A stretch of 64,000 nucleotides of DNA, from contig JAZQQY010000038.1 in NCBI GenBank assembly GCA_045629285.1, positions 4,703 through 68,702 on the forward strand. Reading direction: 5' to 3'. The stretch comes from UBA1723 sp045629285 (GTDB lineage: Bacteria; Bacteroidota; Bacteroidia; Bacteroidales; Paludibacteraceae). Position numbers and translations under genes: made by a program. The notes below the pieces were generated by a model. The model ran no database searches, had not been told where the DNA came from, and was given only the letters and a program-made list of their open reading frames with translations. Shown one piece after another: positions 7,102-16,087 of this stretch (position 1 is its first letter; each line of letters begins with the position of its first letter).

Positions 7102-8463
7102 ATGAAAAAAAATTTTAGATTTCTTGCGTTAGCGGGAGTAATGTCACTTTCTCTCGGATTCACTGCGTGTGAAGACGACGAGGAGAAAGCAGAATCAACA
7201 ATCAAGTCTACACTAAACATTTCACCTGATGTTGCCGACGCAATATCTGCAAAAGATATCAAGGCTTTGGCTGGAGCAAAGGTTACCTTCACAAACGTAA
7301 ACTCAAAAGACGTTTACACTTTCGATGTTCCAGAATTGGATGCAGACGGATACCTTTCTCTTGATGTCAACGTCCCTGTCGGAACATACGATATCTCTAT
7401 GGAAAAAGATGTCGACGGTAAGATTATCTTCTTGAGACAACAGAATGTGACAATTAAGTCGGAAAATCAGCAGATTGAGGCAAAAATCATCGCAACTGTT
7501 GCTAATTCAAGCGATTATCAGTTCATCTTCTCAGAACTTTTCTTCAACGGTGAAAGAAACGGAGGAAGAATGATGCACCCAGACCAGTTTATGGTGCTCT
7601 ACAACCCTACAGACAAAGTGCTTTACGCTGATGGTCTTGCCGTAGGTTGTACAATGCAAGCTTCATGCACAGAAAAGGAAAGCTGGTACGATGAGTTTTA
7701 TGGTAAAAACTTAGTGCCTGTTCACGGAATCATTGTGATCCCAGGTTCAGGTTACGATGTTCCTGTTAAGCCTCACGACAAGATTGTCATCGCCTTCACA
7801 GCTATCAACCACACTGCTACAGAAGGAAAGGACCCTATAGTAAAGCGTGATACTACTTTTGCAGCTGATGGAAGTGTTGAGAGCGTAAAGGTCGACACTA
7901 TTGGATGGGACGGATACACATACGACAATGCCATCGACTTGAGTGGAGCCGACTACGAAATCTATGATCCACAACTTTATACAAGCGACGTAGATAATCC
8001 AAACGTTCCTAATGTGAAGGAAATTTATCCTGCAGAGGATGACCTTGGCGGAATCGGTGGTTTCTACCAGCATCCAAGAGGTTTCTACAATGCTTTCATA
8101 TTCAAGTTGAAGAACGGCAATCAGGAGACACTTGACGCATTCTTCGCAGAACACTCAGGTGTTGCCACAGTACAGGATAAAGAAAACAACAACGTAGAAA
8201 TCAAAATGTTGAGTGTCCCTACTTCTATGATCCTTGACGGTATCACAACAGGTCACATCCCTTCTGGTATCGTGACAAATCCTCTTCCTCAAACTGTTGA
8301 CCGTGGAGAGCAGTTGGTAAAGGGATGCCACAGTGGTTTACTTGTGAAACGTAAAGGAAACGACAAAGACGGATACGCCGACACTAACGACTCTTCTGTT
8401 GACTGCGAAATTCTTTCGCCTCACAAAGATTATGTCGGTTATCCAGAAGGATGGAGAAAATAA
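7102..8463 (+). CDS. DUF4876-like lipoprotein
   Basis: Exported lipoprotein of 453 residues: signal peptide, lipobox cysteine C23 (FTAC) and acidic EDDEE after it, as in surface-exposed lipoproteins. An N-terminal beta domain (about 35-125, 'TFTNVNSKDVYTF', 'GTYDISME') resembles carboxypeptidase-regulatory or prealbumin-like folds. The rest carries FSELFFNGERNGG, MVLYNPTDKVLYADGL and later segments, the pattern I associate with DUF4876 proteins that precede a TonB receptor and a DUF6850 barrel. It probably works with the downstream receptor as a surface ligand-binding or cap lipoprotein; the ligand is unknown. A strong hairpin terminator separates it from the receptor gene, so expression of the two may be set at different levels. 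Confidence 0.75.
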   Translation: MKKNFRFLALAGVMSLSLGFTACEDDEEKAESTIKSTLNISPDVADAISAKDIKALAGAKVTFTNVNSKDVYTFDVPELDADGYLSLDVNVPVGTYDISMEKDVDGKIIFLRQQNVTIKSENQQIEAKIIATVANSSDYQFIFSELFFNGERNGGRMMHPDQFMVLYNPTDKVLYADGLAVGCTMQASCTEKESWYDEFYGKNLVPVHGIIVIPGSGYDVPVKPHDKIVIAFTAINHTATEGKDPIVKRDTTFAADGSVESVKVDTIGWDGYTYDNAIDLSGADYEIYDPQLYTSDVDNPNVPNVKEIYPAEDDLGGIGGFYQHPRGFYNAFIFKLKNGNQETLDAFFAEHSGVATVQDKENNNVEIKMLSVPTSMILDGITTGHIPSGIVTNPLPQTVDRGEQLVKGCHSGLLVKRKGNDKDGYADTNDSSVDCEILSPHKDYVGYPEGWRK

Positions 8464-8512
8464 TCTGAGTTTTTTACTCAGGGATGTAAATACCATTTTT
8501 TCAACTACTTCT

Positions 8513-8548
8513 AATCCGGGATGAATACATGTTTCATCCCGGATTTTT
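8513..8548 (+). terminator. terminator or attenuator between the lipoprotein and receptor genes
   Basis: AATCCGGGATGAA (8513-8525) pairs perfectly with TTCATCCCGGATT (8533-8545), followed by TTT. A smaller hairpin, CTGAGT/ACTCAG, lies just after the stop codon at 8464. An upstream in-frame ATG at 8529 lies in the terminator loop, which argues for the receptor start at 8568. Confidence 0.85.
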
Positions 8549-8567
8549 CAAAAAGACTATTGATATA

Positions 8568-11423
8568 ATGTCGAATTACAAAACATTTGAAATACTTACA
8601 TTGAGCTTCCTATTTCTTTTTGGATCTCTGCTCAACGCCTTTTCTCAAGCCATAGAAAATGGCAACGTCCATAACAAATACTTCAAAATAAGCGGAAACA
8701 TCACATCCAACGATGGTCCTATCCCATTCGCATACGTTTCTATCGATGAACTACAAATGAATACAGTGGCCGATGAAAACGGACATTTTGAATTCAAACG
8801 CATACCAGTAGGAACTTATAAAATTGAAACTCAAAATCTTGGCTACGTCGACGCAAAGAAAACCGTCACTGTGGCAAACGAGGATATAAACATAAACATC
8901 AGACTGAAAAATGCCGTCTACGAATTAGAGCAAGTCACCGTGATGGCCAAACAAGCCCAACGCAATAAATTGGAAGTGAACGAAACAGCTATCGAATATG
9001 TCCAACCTGTTTCGCTTTCTGATGTCATGATTCTGCTGCCTGGAAACCTTTATCAGCAAAACGCACTTACTGGATTTTCCCTCAACTCAAACCGTCAGGC
9101 TGGAAGCGACCAGAATACATCTTTAGGAATCGGTCTGACTTCCGACGGTGTGCCACAAACTTCCGACGGATTACGTACACAGATGGTAGGTGTGACATCA
9201 AACAGAGGTGATGGATCAGGCGGTGACAACCAAATCAAAAACCGTTCGAGCATCAACTCCGGCTCCGACCTCAGATATGTCTCCACCGACCATATCCACA
9301 GCATCGAATACACAAAAGGTATCAGTTCGCCACGTTATGGCAATCTGTCGAGCGGAATGATTAAAGTGAACTCCAAAATGGGAGTCTCTCCTTTGCGCAT
9401 CAGAACTAAACTGGACCTGAAAAACAAACTTGTCTACGCTGGAAAAGGTTTTAAACTTGGAGATAAAGCCGGAACTCTTTATGCAGGCGCTGACTATCTG
9501 CACGCAGTGGATGATATACGTGACGAGATGGATAAATTCACACGTATCACCGCCCAAACTTATTACAACAACAAATTCAAATTGGGCGATAGCTATTCGT
9601 TGGATTTGGACGCAAAAATTGCCCAGACCATTTCTGCCAATAAAATGAAAAAGGATGAGCTTACCTACGAATACAACGAGACTTATAAGGCTGACTACAA
9701 CAAAACAGACCTTATGGTGAAAGGCAAACTGAATCTTGGCTTGGCTTGGATCGATAATATCGAATGGATCAACTCTCTCAATCGCGTCGACGACAGAATA
9801 GACCGTCACTACTGTGTGATCACAGCTAGTCCCAAAAGTATGCCAAAATCCTACGAGGAGGGTGAACACGAAGGTTACTATCTTCCGACTATGTACTACA
9901 GCGACTATTATGTGGAAAATACTCCTATCAATTTCTACACTCAGCTTAATCTGAACAGCCGTTTATCATTCAATAAAAAATGGATTCTCAACCTTGAATA
10001 CGGCGCGGATTATCATTCAAGCAAAAATAAAGGAGACGGTGCAGTGATTGAAAATCCTGAAATGCCTCCTTTCCCTGGCAACAACACCTATATGCGTCCA
10101 CGCCCCAACTGGAGCATTCCTGCGTTGGAAGTGTTCGGTGCTTATCTGCAAGCTGTTCTGACTTTCAGACCCACATCGACACAATCATTTAAATTAGAGG
10201 CAGGTGGACGTCTCACCGAAATGCTGAATCTTCCCGATGACTATGCTCTGAACCATAAAGTCCTTACCGAACCACGCTTGAATTTCAGCTATCTCTTTGG
10301 CAAAAAATTCAGAAACAATTTTCGCTTGGGATACGGTGAGGAAAACAAACTTCCGACTTTGGACTATCTCTATCCCGACAAAACATACAAAGATTTCTGG
10401 GTGCTGAACGCTTACACAAACAATCCCGACTATAGACATCTGATCACTTACACTCAAATTTACGACGCGACAAACAAGGAAATCCGAGAAAACAAAAACC
10501 AAAAAATGGAAGTCGGATACGACGCTAAACTCAATGATTTCGAACTGTCCGTGACAGCTTTCCACGAATTCAGCAACAGCGGTTTCGAATACTTCACTTT
10601 CTATGCTCCTGTGACGTATCCATACTACAATCAGCTAAAAGACGATGCTGACATTTCCAACAAAAAACCCGACAAGGAGGATTACGTAGCCTCTTCATTC
10701 AGTGAATTCACATCATACAGACAAGTGAAAAACAGCAAAAAAATTGTGAAGAACGGTATCGAATATCGTTTGATTTTTCCTAAGTTGAAAGCCATTCAAA
10801 CAAACTTGGAAATCAACGGCGCGTATTATAAAACAACGTATAGCACTAATCAGCCTGACTATTTCTATCCAAACAGCAAAGTGGGTGACAGCATGTATCC
10901 ATACGTCGGATTATATGATCTGGACAGCAAAACCATAAAACAGCAATTCAATACAAACTTCTGGTTTAACACCCATATTCCAAAATTCAGACTCATCTTC
11001 ACAAACTTCTTCCAGCTTGTGTGGTTCCAGACAGAACAAAAGACCGACAACTTCGATGGAATATACAAAAAAGTGCCATACGCCTACATCGACTTCAATG
11101 GACTCACTCACACTGTGACTGAAGAAGAACTGGCAAAAATCTATTCAAAAGAAGAGACACAATGGTTCCAACTTCTCAGACAAAGCACAACAAGTAAGTA
11201 TGAGACAGAAAAAAAACCAATTTATCTCCTCTGGAATATAAAAGCGACAAAAGAATTAAACGACATGGTCAAACTTTCTTTCTTCGTCAATGGAATACTG
11301 GATGTCCATCCTAAATATGTGAGTGATAAAAGTTCCACTACAAAACGAGAATGGAGCAATCCTTTTTTTGGAATGGAGATGGTTATGACTGTCGGAAAAA
11401 CTAAAAAAGCAGAAGAAAAATGA
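8568..11423 (+). CDS. TonB-dependent outer-membrane receptor
   Basis: Outer-membrane active-transport receptor of 951 residues. The start at 8568 (MSNYKTFEIL) is preferred over the in-frame ATG at 8529, which lies inside the terminator hairpin; it gives a normal signal peptide ending FSQA. Next comes a carboxypeptidase-regulatory-like domain (about 35-115, ISGNITSNDGPIPFAYVSID), then the plug (about 125-280, with YTKGISSPRYGNLSSGMIKV) and a 22-strand-type barrel. It is not a SusC type: no SusC-characteristic partner SusD follows. Its stop overlaps the start of the next gene by 4 bp (ATGA), indicating translational coupling. The substrate is not evident; an iron, haem or other metal complex is plausible from the neighbours. 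Confidence 0.88.
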   Translation: MSNYKTFEILTLSFLFLFGSLLNAFSQAIENGNVHNKYFKISGNITSNDGPIPFAYVSIDELQMNTVADENGHFEFKRIPVGTYKIETQNLGYVDAKKTVTVANEDININIRLKNAVYELEQVTVMAKQAQRNKLEVNETAIEYVQPVSLSDVMILLPGNLYQQNALTGFSLNSNRQAGSDQNTSLGIGLTSDGVPQTSDGLRTQMVGVTSNRGDGSGGDNQIKNRSSINSGSDLRYVSTDHIHSIEYTKGISSPRYGNLSSGMIKVNSKMGVSPLRIRTKLDLKNKLVYAGKGFKLGDKAGTLYAGADYLHAVDDIRDEMDKFTRITAQTYYNNKFKLGDSYSLDLDAKIAQTISANKMKKDELTYEYNETYKADYNKTDLMVKGKLNLGLAWIDNIEWINSLNRVDDRIDRHYCVITASPKSMPKSYEEGEHEGYYLPTMYYSDYYVENTPINFYTQLNLNSRLSFNKKWILNLEYGADYHSSKNKGDGAVIENPEMPPFPGNNTYMRPRPNWSIPALEVFGAYLQAVLTFRPTSTQSFKLEAGGRLTEMLNLPDDYALNHKVLTEPRLNFSYLFGKKFRNNFRLGYGEENKLPTLDYLYPDKTYKDFWVLNAYTNNPDYRHLITYTQIYDATNKEIRENKNQKMEVGYDAKLNDFELSVTAFHEFSNSGFEYFTFYAPVTYPYYNQLKDDADISNKKPDKEDYVASSFSEFTSYRQVKNSKKIVKNGIEYRLIFPKLKAIQTNLEINGAYYKTTYSTNQPDYFYPNSKVGDSMYPYVGLYDLDSKTIKQQFNTNFWFNTHIPKFRLIFTNFFQLVWFQTEQKTDNFDGIYKKVPYAYIDFNGLTHTVTEEELAKIYSKEETQWFQLLRQSTTSKYETEKKPIYLLWNIKATKELNDMVKLSFFVNGILDVHPKYVSDKSSTTKREWSNPFFGMEMVMTVGKTKKAEEK

Positions 11424-13111
11424 TCAAAAAACTACTATCATACACAATATTAGCCATTTTCTCGACATTCGTTTTGCCTATTTACGGACAGGACGCCCCT
11501 ATATATGAATGGCAAACCAACTCTCTTTCTCCCTCAGAAAGCAGATGGACGGAGGTGGCATCCTCTATCGACTCAAGGATAACCTCGTCGCTACGGCTTC
11601 ATCCCGTCTACCATGCAATGATGAATGCTGAAAATGCTTCAGCCCTGTCGGAACATAATAAACAAAATATCGTGCTGACCTCCGTTGGCTCTGGCGAAAT
11701 AGACGGAGATTTTCTTCCCTACGAAGGGAAAGCCTATAAAAACTGGAGACTTTTCGGACACGGATGCCATAATTTCGGAAAACATGGCACGCTTTACGGA
11801 ACTATCCAATATGCAAGGGGAACACACAAAGAAATTAGTTGGAGCGCTATGCGTTTTCCTGAACTTTACTGGCCATACACGTTGACCGACTCAACAGGTG
11901 GAGACAGCAAATTCGAGTATTACGGAATAGAAGGAGGCTACGGCGTGAAACTCCGAAAGGTATATTTCGGTGTCATTGCCCAATTCGACGGTGAGTTGGC
12001 CCACAGAATGACTGACCCACGTCTGAAAAACAACACGACATTCCTTCAGCTTGGTTTCAACGCAGGATATATCTCTCCTAAAGGACAACGTCTGATGGCG
12101 GAAGCCAAATATCTACGCAACAAAGAGCATGAGAGCGACAGCTATTGGAGACCAGGCGAACAACAACGCTTCTTCACATTGTATGGATTCGGACTCTACG
12201 ACAATAAAAGGAGCACCGTCTCCGGCGGCAGATCACGAATGTACTACATCAACGGATTCAAATCTCATCTTTCGTATGCGTCGCCAACAGAAAAAAAATT
12301 ATGCACAACTATTAATTTAGGATGGGACATAAACAAAATGGATGCCGAGGAAAGCGACTTTACAAGTCCGTATGGAAGCCGTACGACAACTCTCTCACCA
12401 CAAATCGAATTTAAATGGAAAATCAACGAAAACAATGTGGTCTCACTGTTGAGCGACAACAATCTTGAAAAAAGATTAGGCTACGAACGTGTGTTTGAAA
12501 AATATGTAACAAACACCGCAACGTCGACCTACGATTATCGGCAAATCGCAGAAAACCAATACTACTCTTTGTATACACGACAAGGATTAAACGCTGTCAG
12601 ATATTCCGTCTCTTTCGGCAAACACAATACAATAGGGCTTCAATACGGCATGGGTTATTTCTACAGAAGTGAAAAAAACTCGTTCTACGACTTCTCTGTA
12701 GTTAATAAAAATATTGTCTTTTTGCCACGTATTGATTATAAACTGTCTGCAAAAAAACATGAACTCTCGGCATGCTTCAACTGGGGTCGTCAAAAAATCA
12801 AACAGCACGAATATGATGTGGATATAAAAATGTCAAGCATCCAACATCTTGATTTTCAAACCTGCTTCGCCCCCTACGCATACTATGCATCTGAATACGA
12901 CTTGATTGCGGCGGACCTGACATACATCTTCCATTTCAAAAAGTGTGGCCTTGGAATGCGTCTGAAGTATATGAATATCTCTGGCCACAGACTTAATGAT
13001 GTGGAATATACCAAAGAAATCGGCTTCAATTCGATCTGCCCGATGATTTCAGCTCAATCAGACATCCATGACGAACATTGGTGTAATGGATCGATTTTCA
13101 TCCTGTTCTAA
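11420..13111 (+). CDS. DUF6850-like outer-membrane beta-barrel protein
   Basis: Exported protein of 563 residues with a signal peptide ending at about residue 24 (LPIYGQ). The rest is built of alternating aromatic strands (GTLYGTIQYARGTH, YGVKLRKVYFGVIAQFDGEL) and ends in a strand closing with F (GSIFILF), as expected for an outer-membrane beta-barrel. Together with the DUF4876-like lipoprotein and TonB receptor upstream it matches a conserved Bacteroidota gene trio in which this position is a DUF6850 barrel; the family name is from memory. It is coupled to the receptor by a 4-bp overlap. Function unknown; probably an accessory of the same uptake system. Confidence 0.75.
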   Translation: MIKKLLSYTILAIFSTFVLPIYGQDAPIYEWQTNSLSPSESRWTEVASSIDSRITSSLRLHPVYHAMMNAENASALSEHNKQNIVLTSVGSGEIDGDFLPYEGKAYKNWRLFGHGCHNFGKHGTLYGTIQYARGTHKEISWSAMRFPELYWPYTLTDSTGGDSKFEYYGIEGGYGVKLRKVYFGVIAQFDGELAHRMTDPRLKNNTTFLQLGFNAGYISPKGQRLMAEAKYLRNKEHESDSYWRPGEQQRFFTLYGFGLYDNKRSTVSGGRSRMYYINGFKSHLSYASPTEKKLCTTINLGWDINKMDAEESDFTSPYGSRTTTLSPQIEFKWKINENNVVSLLSDNNLEKRLGYERVFEKYVTNTATSTYDYRQIAENQYYSLYTRQGLNAVRYSVSFGKHNTIGLQYGMGYFYRSEKNSFYDFSVVNKNIVFLPRIDYKLSAKKHELSACFNWGRQKIKQHEYDVDIKMSSIQHLDFQTCFAPYAYYASEYDLIAADLTYIFHFKKCGLGMRLKYMNISGHRLNDVEYTKEIGFNSICPMISAQSDIHDEHWCNGSIFILF

Positions 13112-13130
13112 AATTCCATTCCCAATTATT

Positions 13131-13138
13131 TATCTTTA
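13131..13138 (+). promoter_or_regulatory. possible internal promoter -7 box
   Basis: TATCTTTA lies 18 bp before the ATG at 13156 and differs from TAnnTTTG at the last base. It could give the second receptor and HMA gene a separate transcript. Confidence 0.4.
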
Positions 13139-13155
13139 CATAAGAGACATAATAT

Positions 13156-15150
13156 ATGAATAAGAAAATACATTTAAAAAGACTTATAAGTTTTGCACTC
13201 TTTCTCACGATACCTCACACATACGTATGCGGACAAGACAATGATATTGATTCCTCTGTCGATCTGGACGAGATTGTGATCAAAGCATATAGTGGAAATG
13301 AGAAAAAAGACAAAGTGAACCAAATCGAAGTTATCGGATCAAGCCAACTCGTCAGGGCAGCCTGCTGCAACTTAGGGGAGTCGTTCACAACAAACCCCTC
13401 AGTAGATGCGACTTACAGTGATGCCGCGACGGGAGCTAAACAGATCAAACTGCTTGGTCTAAATGGCAAATACGTCCAGATGCTGACTGAAAATATCCCG
13501 AACCTTCGTGGTGCGGCGATCCCTTACGGACTCAGTTATATCCCCGGCACATGGATGCGTTCCATCCAAGTGAGCAAAGGCGCGTCAAGTGTGAAAAACG
13601 GATATGAAAGTACAACAGGACAAATTAATATAGAATTCAAGAAACCTCAGGATGAAGAAGAAATAAACGGAAATTTGTTTCTCAACTCTAGCTTGAAATA
13701 TGAGGCAAACGCAGATGGCAATATTCATCTCAACGACCGTCTGTCGACCAACCTGCTTCTCCATTTTGAAAACCAGCAAATGGAGCATGACGGCAACGAT
13801 GATAATTTCATGGACATTCCCCGCAACAGTCAATATAATCTCGGCCACAGATGGGCTTTTATATCCCGTAAATTCATAAGCCAACTTATGTTCAATTTTC
13901 TTCACGACGAACGAGAAAGCGGCATGATAAAGTCTGACAGAAATATTTATGATATTCCCCTCTACCGTATCGGCATAGAGACTAACCGATACGCATTCCA
14001 ATGGAAAAATGCCTTGTTCTTGAATTCAGAGAAAAACTCTTCCGTCGCCCTTATGCTTCACGGATCTTGGCATGATGCAGACAATAATTTTGGAAACACC
14101 TACTATGATGTCACTCAAAAAAATGGATATGCCCAACTTATGTATGAGACAGATTTTTCTGAGAGACACAGTCTTTCCACTGGCATATCTCTTAATTGTG
14201 ATAAATACGATGAAGCCTCATCATTGTTCTTGTCTGATAAAACCATCGACAAGGAAATAGTTTCTGGAATATATACCCAATACACATATAAATTGCACAG
14301 TAAACTGACGGCTATGGCTGGCATGCGCTGGGATTTTTCCTCTAAATTCGATGGATTTTTCACACCACGTGTCCACCTCAAATATTCACCATCGGAAAAG
14401 GTTACTTTTCGCGCATCTGTGGGAAAAGGAAGACGAACACCACATTGTTTGGCAGAAAACTCACACTTGCTGGTCTCTGGCAGAAACTTCTACTTTGAAA
14501 AAAATATGAAACAGGAAGAGGCGTGGAATTATGGCTTCTCCACTAATTTTACCTTCCCTATACATGATAAAAATCTTGAGGTGAATGCAGAATATTATTT
14601 TACTGATTTTCAAAATAGTATGGTTGTGAATGTCGACGGAATGAATGGAGCTTATACCGTATCATTTGAAAATCTGGATGGAAAAAACTACAGCCACACA
14701 GTACAACTAGATGTGACATATCCTTTTGGAGAAATTCTGGATGTGACCGCAGCCTGCCGCTTCAATGATGTCCGCACTACTTTCGATGGCATACTTTACA
14801 CCCAACCGTTAACCTCCCGTATTAAAGGATTGCTTACAATGGGATTTAAATCAAAACTTGATATTTGGCATTTTGATATAACTGGCCAGATTAACGGAAA
14901 AGGCAAATTATATGATCAGTCTTCTTATCCTGCCTTTTTCCAGCTGCAGGCACAAATATCAAGAGAATTCCGTCATTTTACAGTATATGTCGGAGGAGAA
15001 AACCTGACAGCTTATAAAATGAGCCATCCTGTCATTGCCGCTGATAATCCTTGGAGTGATCAGTTTGACGCGACGCAGGTGTGGGGCCCCACTCACGGAG
15101 CCATGGCATACGCTGGACTACGGTTTAACTTTAGGAAAAAAACAAATTAA
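13156..15150 (+). CDS. TonB-dependent receptor of the HMA-linked type
   Basis: Outer-membrane receptor of 664 residues: signal peptide (about 1-26, YVCGQD), TonB-box-like LDEIVIKAY, plug domain (about 45-165) and barrel. The plug carries AACCNLGESFTTNPSVDATY and TGAKQIKLLGLNGKYVQML. To my knowledge this vicinal-cysteine version marks a family of Bacteroidota receptors encoded next to small MxCxxC proteins and implicated in metal (copper or similar) handling. The neighbour 10 bp downstream is just such a protein. There is no N-terminal carboxypeptidase-like domain, unlike the receptor at 8568. Metal specificity cannot be read from the sequence. Confidence 0.88.
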   Translation: MNKKIHLKRLISFALFLTIPHTYVCGQDNDIDSSVDLDEIVIKAYSGNEKKDKVNQIEVIGSSQLVRAACCNLGESFTTNPSVDATYSDAATGAKQIKLLGLNGKYVQMLTENIPNLRGAAIPYGLSYIPGTWMRSIQVSKGASSVKNGYESTTGQINIEFKKPQDEEEINGNLFLNSSLKYEANADGNIHLNDRLSTNLLLHFENQQMEHDGNDDNFMDIPRNSQYNLGHRWAFISRKFISQLMFNFLHDERESGMIKSDRNIYDIPLYRIGIETNRYAFQWKNALFLNSEKNSSVALMLHGSWHDADNNFGNTYYDVTQKNGYAQLMYETDFSERHSLSTGISLNCDKYDEASSLFLSDKTIDKEIVSGIYTQYTYKLHSKLTAMAGMRWDFSSKFDGFFTPRVHLKYSPSEKVTFRASVGKGRRTPHCLAENSHLLVSGRNFYFEKNMKQEEAWNYGFSTNFTFPIHDKNLEVNAEYYFTDFQNSMVVNVDGMNGAYTVSFENLDGKNYSHTVQLDVTYPFGEILDVTAACRFNDVRTTFDGILYTQPLTSRIKGLLTMGFKSKLDIWHFDITGQINGKGKLYDQSSYPAFFQLQAQISREFRHFTVYVGGENLTAYKMSHPVIAADNPWSDQFDATQVWGPTHGAMAYAGLRFNFRKKTN

Positions 15151-15160
15151 TTAAAAAGAT

Positions 15161-15463
15161 ATGAAAAAACTATTTTTAGCACCTGCACTGTGTGCCTTTG
15201 TAGGAGATGTTTTTGCAGGAAACGACGCAAAAGATTCACAGTTGGACACATTAGTTGTGACGACACAACCCGTCATGCATTGTTCTAAATGTGAAAACAA
15301 AATCAAGTCTAACATTCGTTTCGTGAAGGGAACCAAATCAATTGAGACATCTGTTCCCGATCAAAAAGTGACAATCATCTACAATAACAAAAAATCTTCT
15401 TTGGAGGATTTCAAAAAAGAATTCAAAAGAATTGGTTATGAAATAACTGTTTTGCCTAAATAG
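15161..15463 (+). CDS. exported heavy-metal-associated (HMA) domain protein
   Basis: Small protein of 100 residues with a signal peptide (about 1-20, GDVFAG) and a single HMA fold. The metal-binding motif MHCSKC is at residues 39-44, followed by ENKIKSNIRFVKGTKSIE and the closing strand KKEFKRIGYEITVLPK, the usual beta-alpha-beta-beta-alpha-beta pattern. Such domains bind Cu(I) or other soft ions with the two cysteines. With a signal peptide it should act in the periplasm, receiving or delivering metal for the receptor encoded 10 bp upstream. The final gene of the operon; a good terminator follows. Confidence 0.88.
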   Translation: MKKLFLAPALCAFVGDVFAGNDAKDSQLDTLVVTTQPVMHCSKCENKIKSNIRFVKGTKSIETSVPDQKVTIIYNNKKSSLEDFKKEFKRIGYEITVLPK

Positions 15464-15502
15464 CAGACAGTAAATTCTTTTTTCATGTTTTATTTTTCAA
15501 AG

Positions 15503-15528
15503 GCTGTGAGGTGATCACAGCTTTTTTT
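15503..15528 (+). terminator. terminator of the metal-handling operon
   Basis: GCTGTGA (15503-15509) pairs with TCACAGC (15515-15521), followed by seven T. Confidence 0.85.
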
Positions 15529-16087
15529 GTTAAAAAGATGAAAACAGACGTATTACCAAAAAATACAACGAGGAAATCGACGAAAAACATGCATGGGATT
15601 AACCCCACTAAGCTCTAACGAGCCCATCATGGGATGAATGGGAAGATCATGAATAATTAATGCATAAACGATTAATGTGTATTCATAATTTGGCTGAATT
15701 TTGATGTCAAGTGACGAATCGTGAACCTGATGTGATGAAATGCAATTTTAAATCCATAAAATTAAGTGGTAATTTTTGTATAAATATTGGCCTAAACGTA
15801 CTCTAATACATCGCAAAAACCGAATAATTCTTAAAAAATGTAAAAAAATATGTTAAATGAGGATTTTTATGACTTTTCTCTATGCTTAATGTGTATAAAT
15901 TTTTATTCCTTTGCGACGTCTCTGAAAAAACTGCGCTTTAGCGGTGTTTTTGAGACAAAGGGTTTTGATGTTAGAGAGGTTGATTTAATATTAGATGTGA
16001 ATAGCTGTTTTGCCTGTTTATTAGTTGATGTATGTGTAGGTGATAGAGGCTGATGAAAGAGGGTTTGATGGCATATTAGGATAAACG
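15529..16087 (+). promoter_or_regulatory. long upstream region of the fimbrial operon with leader hairpin
   Basis: About 560 bp without a convincing gene. A promoter-like TTCCTTTG (15906-15913, one mismatch to TAnnTTTG) is followed five bases later by an inverted repeat. GTCTC (15918) pairs with GAGAC (15952-15956), and GAAAA...CTGC pairs with GCGGTGTTTTT around a GCTTTA loop. The leader to the first gene would be about 170 nt. A CCCAT/ATGGG palindrome lies near 15627-15640. A 67-codon frame at 15850-16053 starts before the promoter and looks non-coding. Confidence 0.45.

Noticed and set aside
8529..8567. Upstream start for the first TonB receptor
   Set aside because: The ATG is in the loop of a strong terminator hairpin, and the added residues spoil the signal peptide.
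15850..16053. 67-codon frame in the fimbrial leader region
   Set aside because: It starts upstream of the likely promoter and covers the leader hairpin; composition is not protein-like.
15529..16087. Invertible promoter for phase variation of fimbriae
   Set aside because: I looked for inverted repeats flanking the promoter-like box and found only the downstream hairpin; no recombinase gene is nearby.
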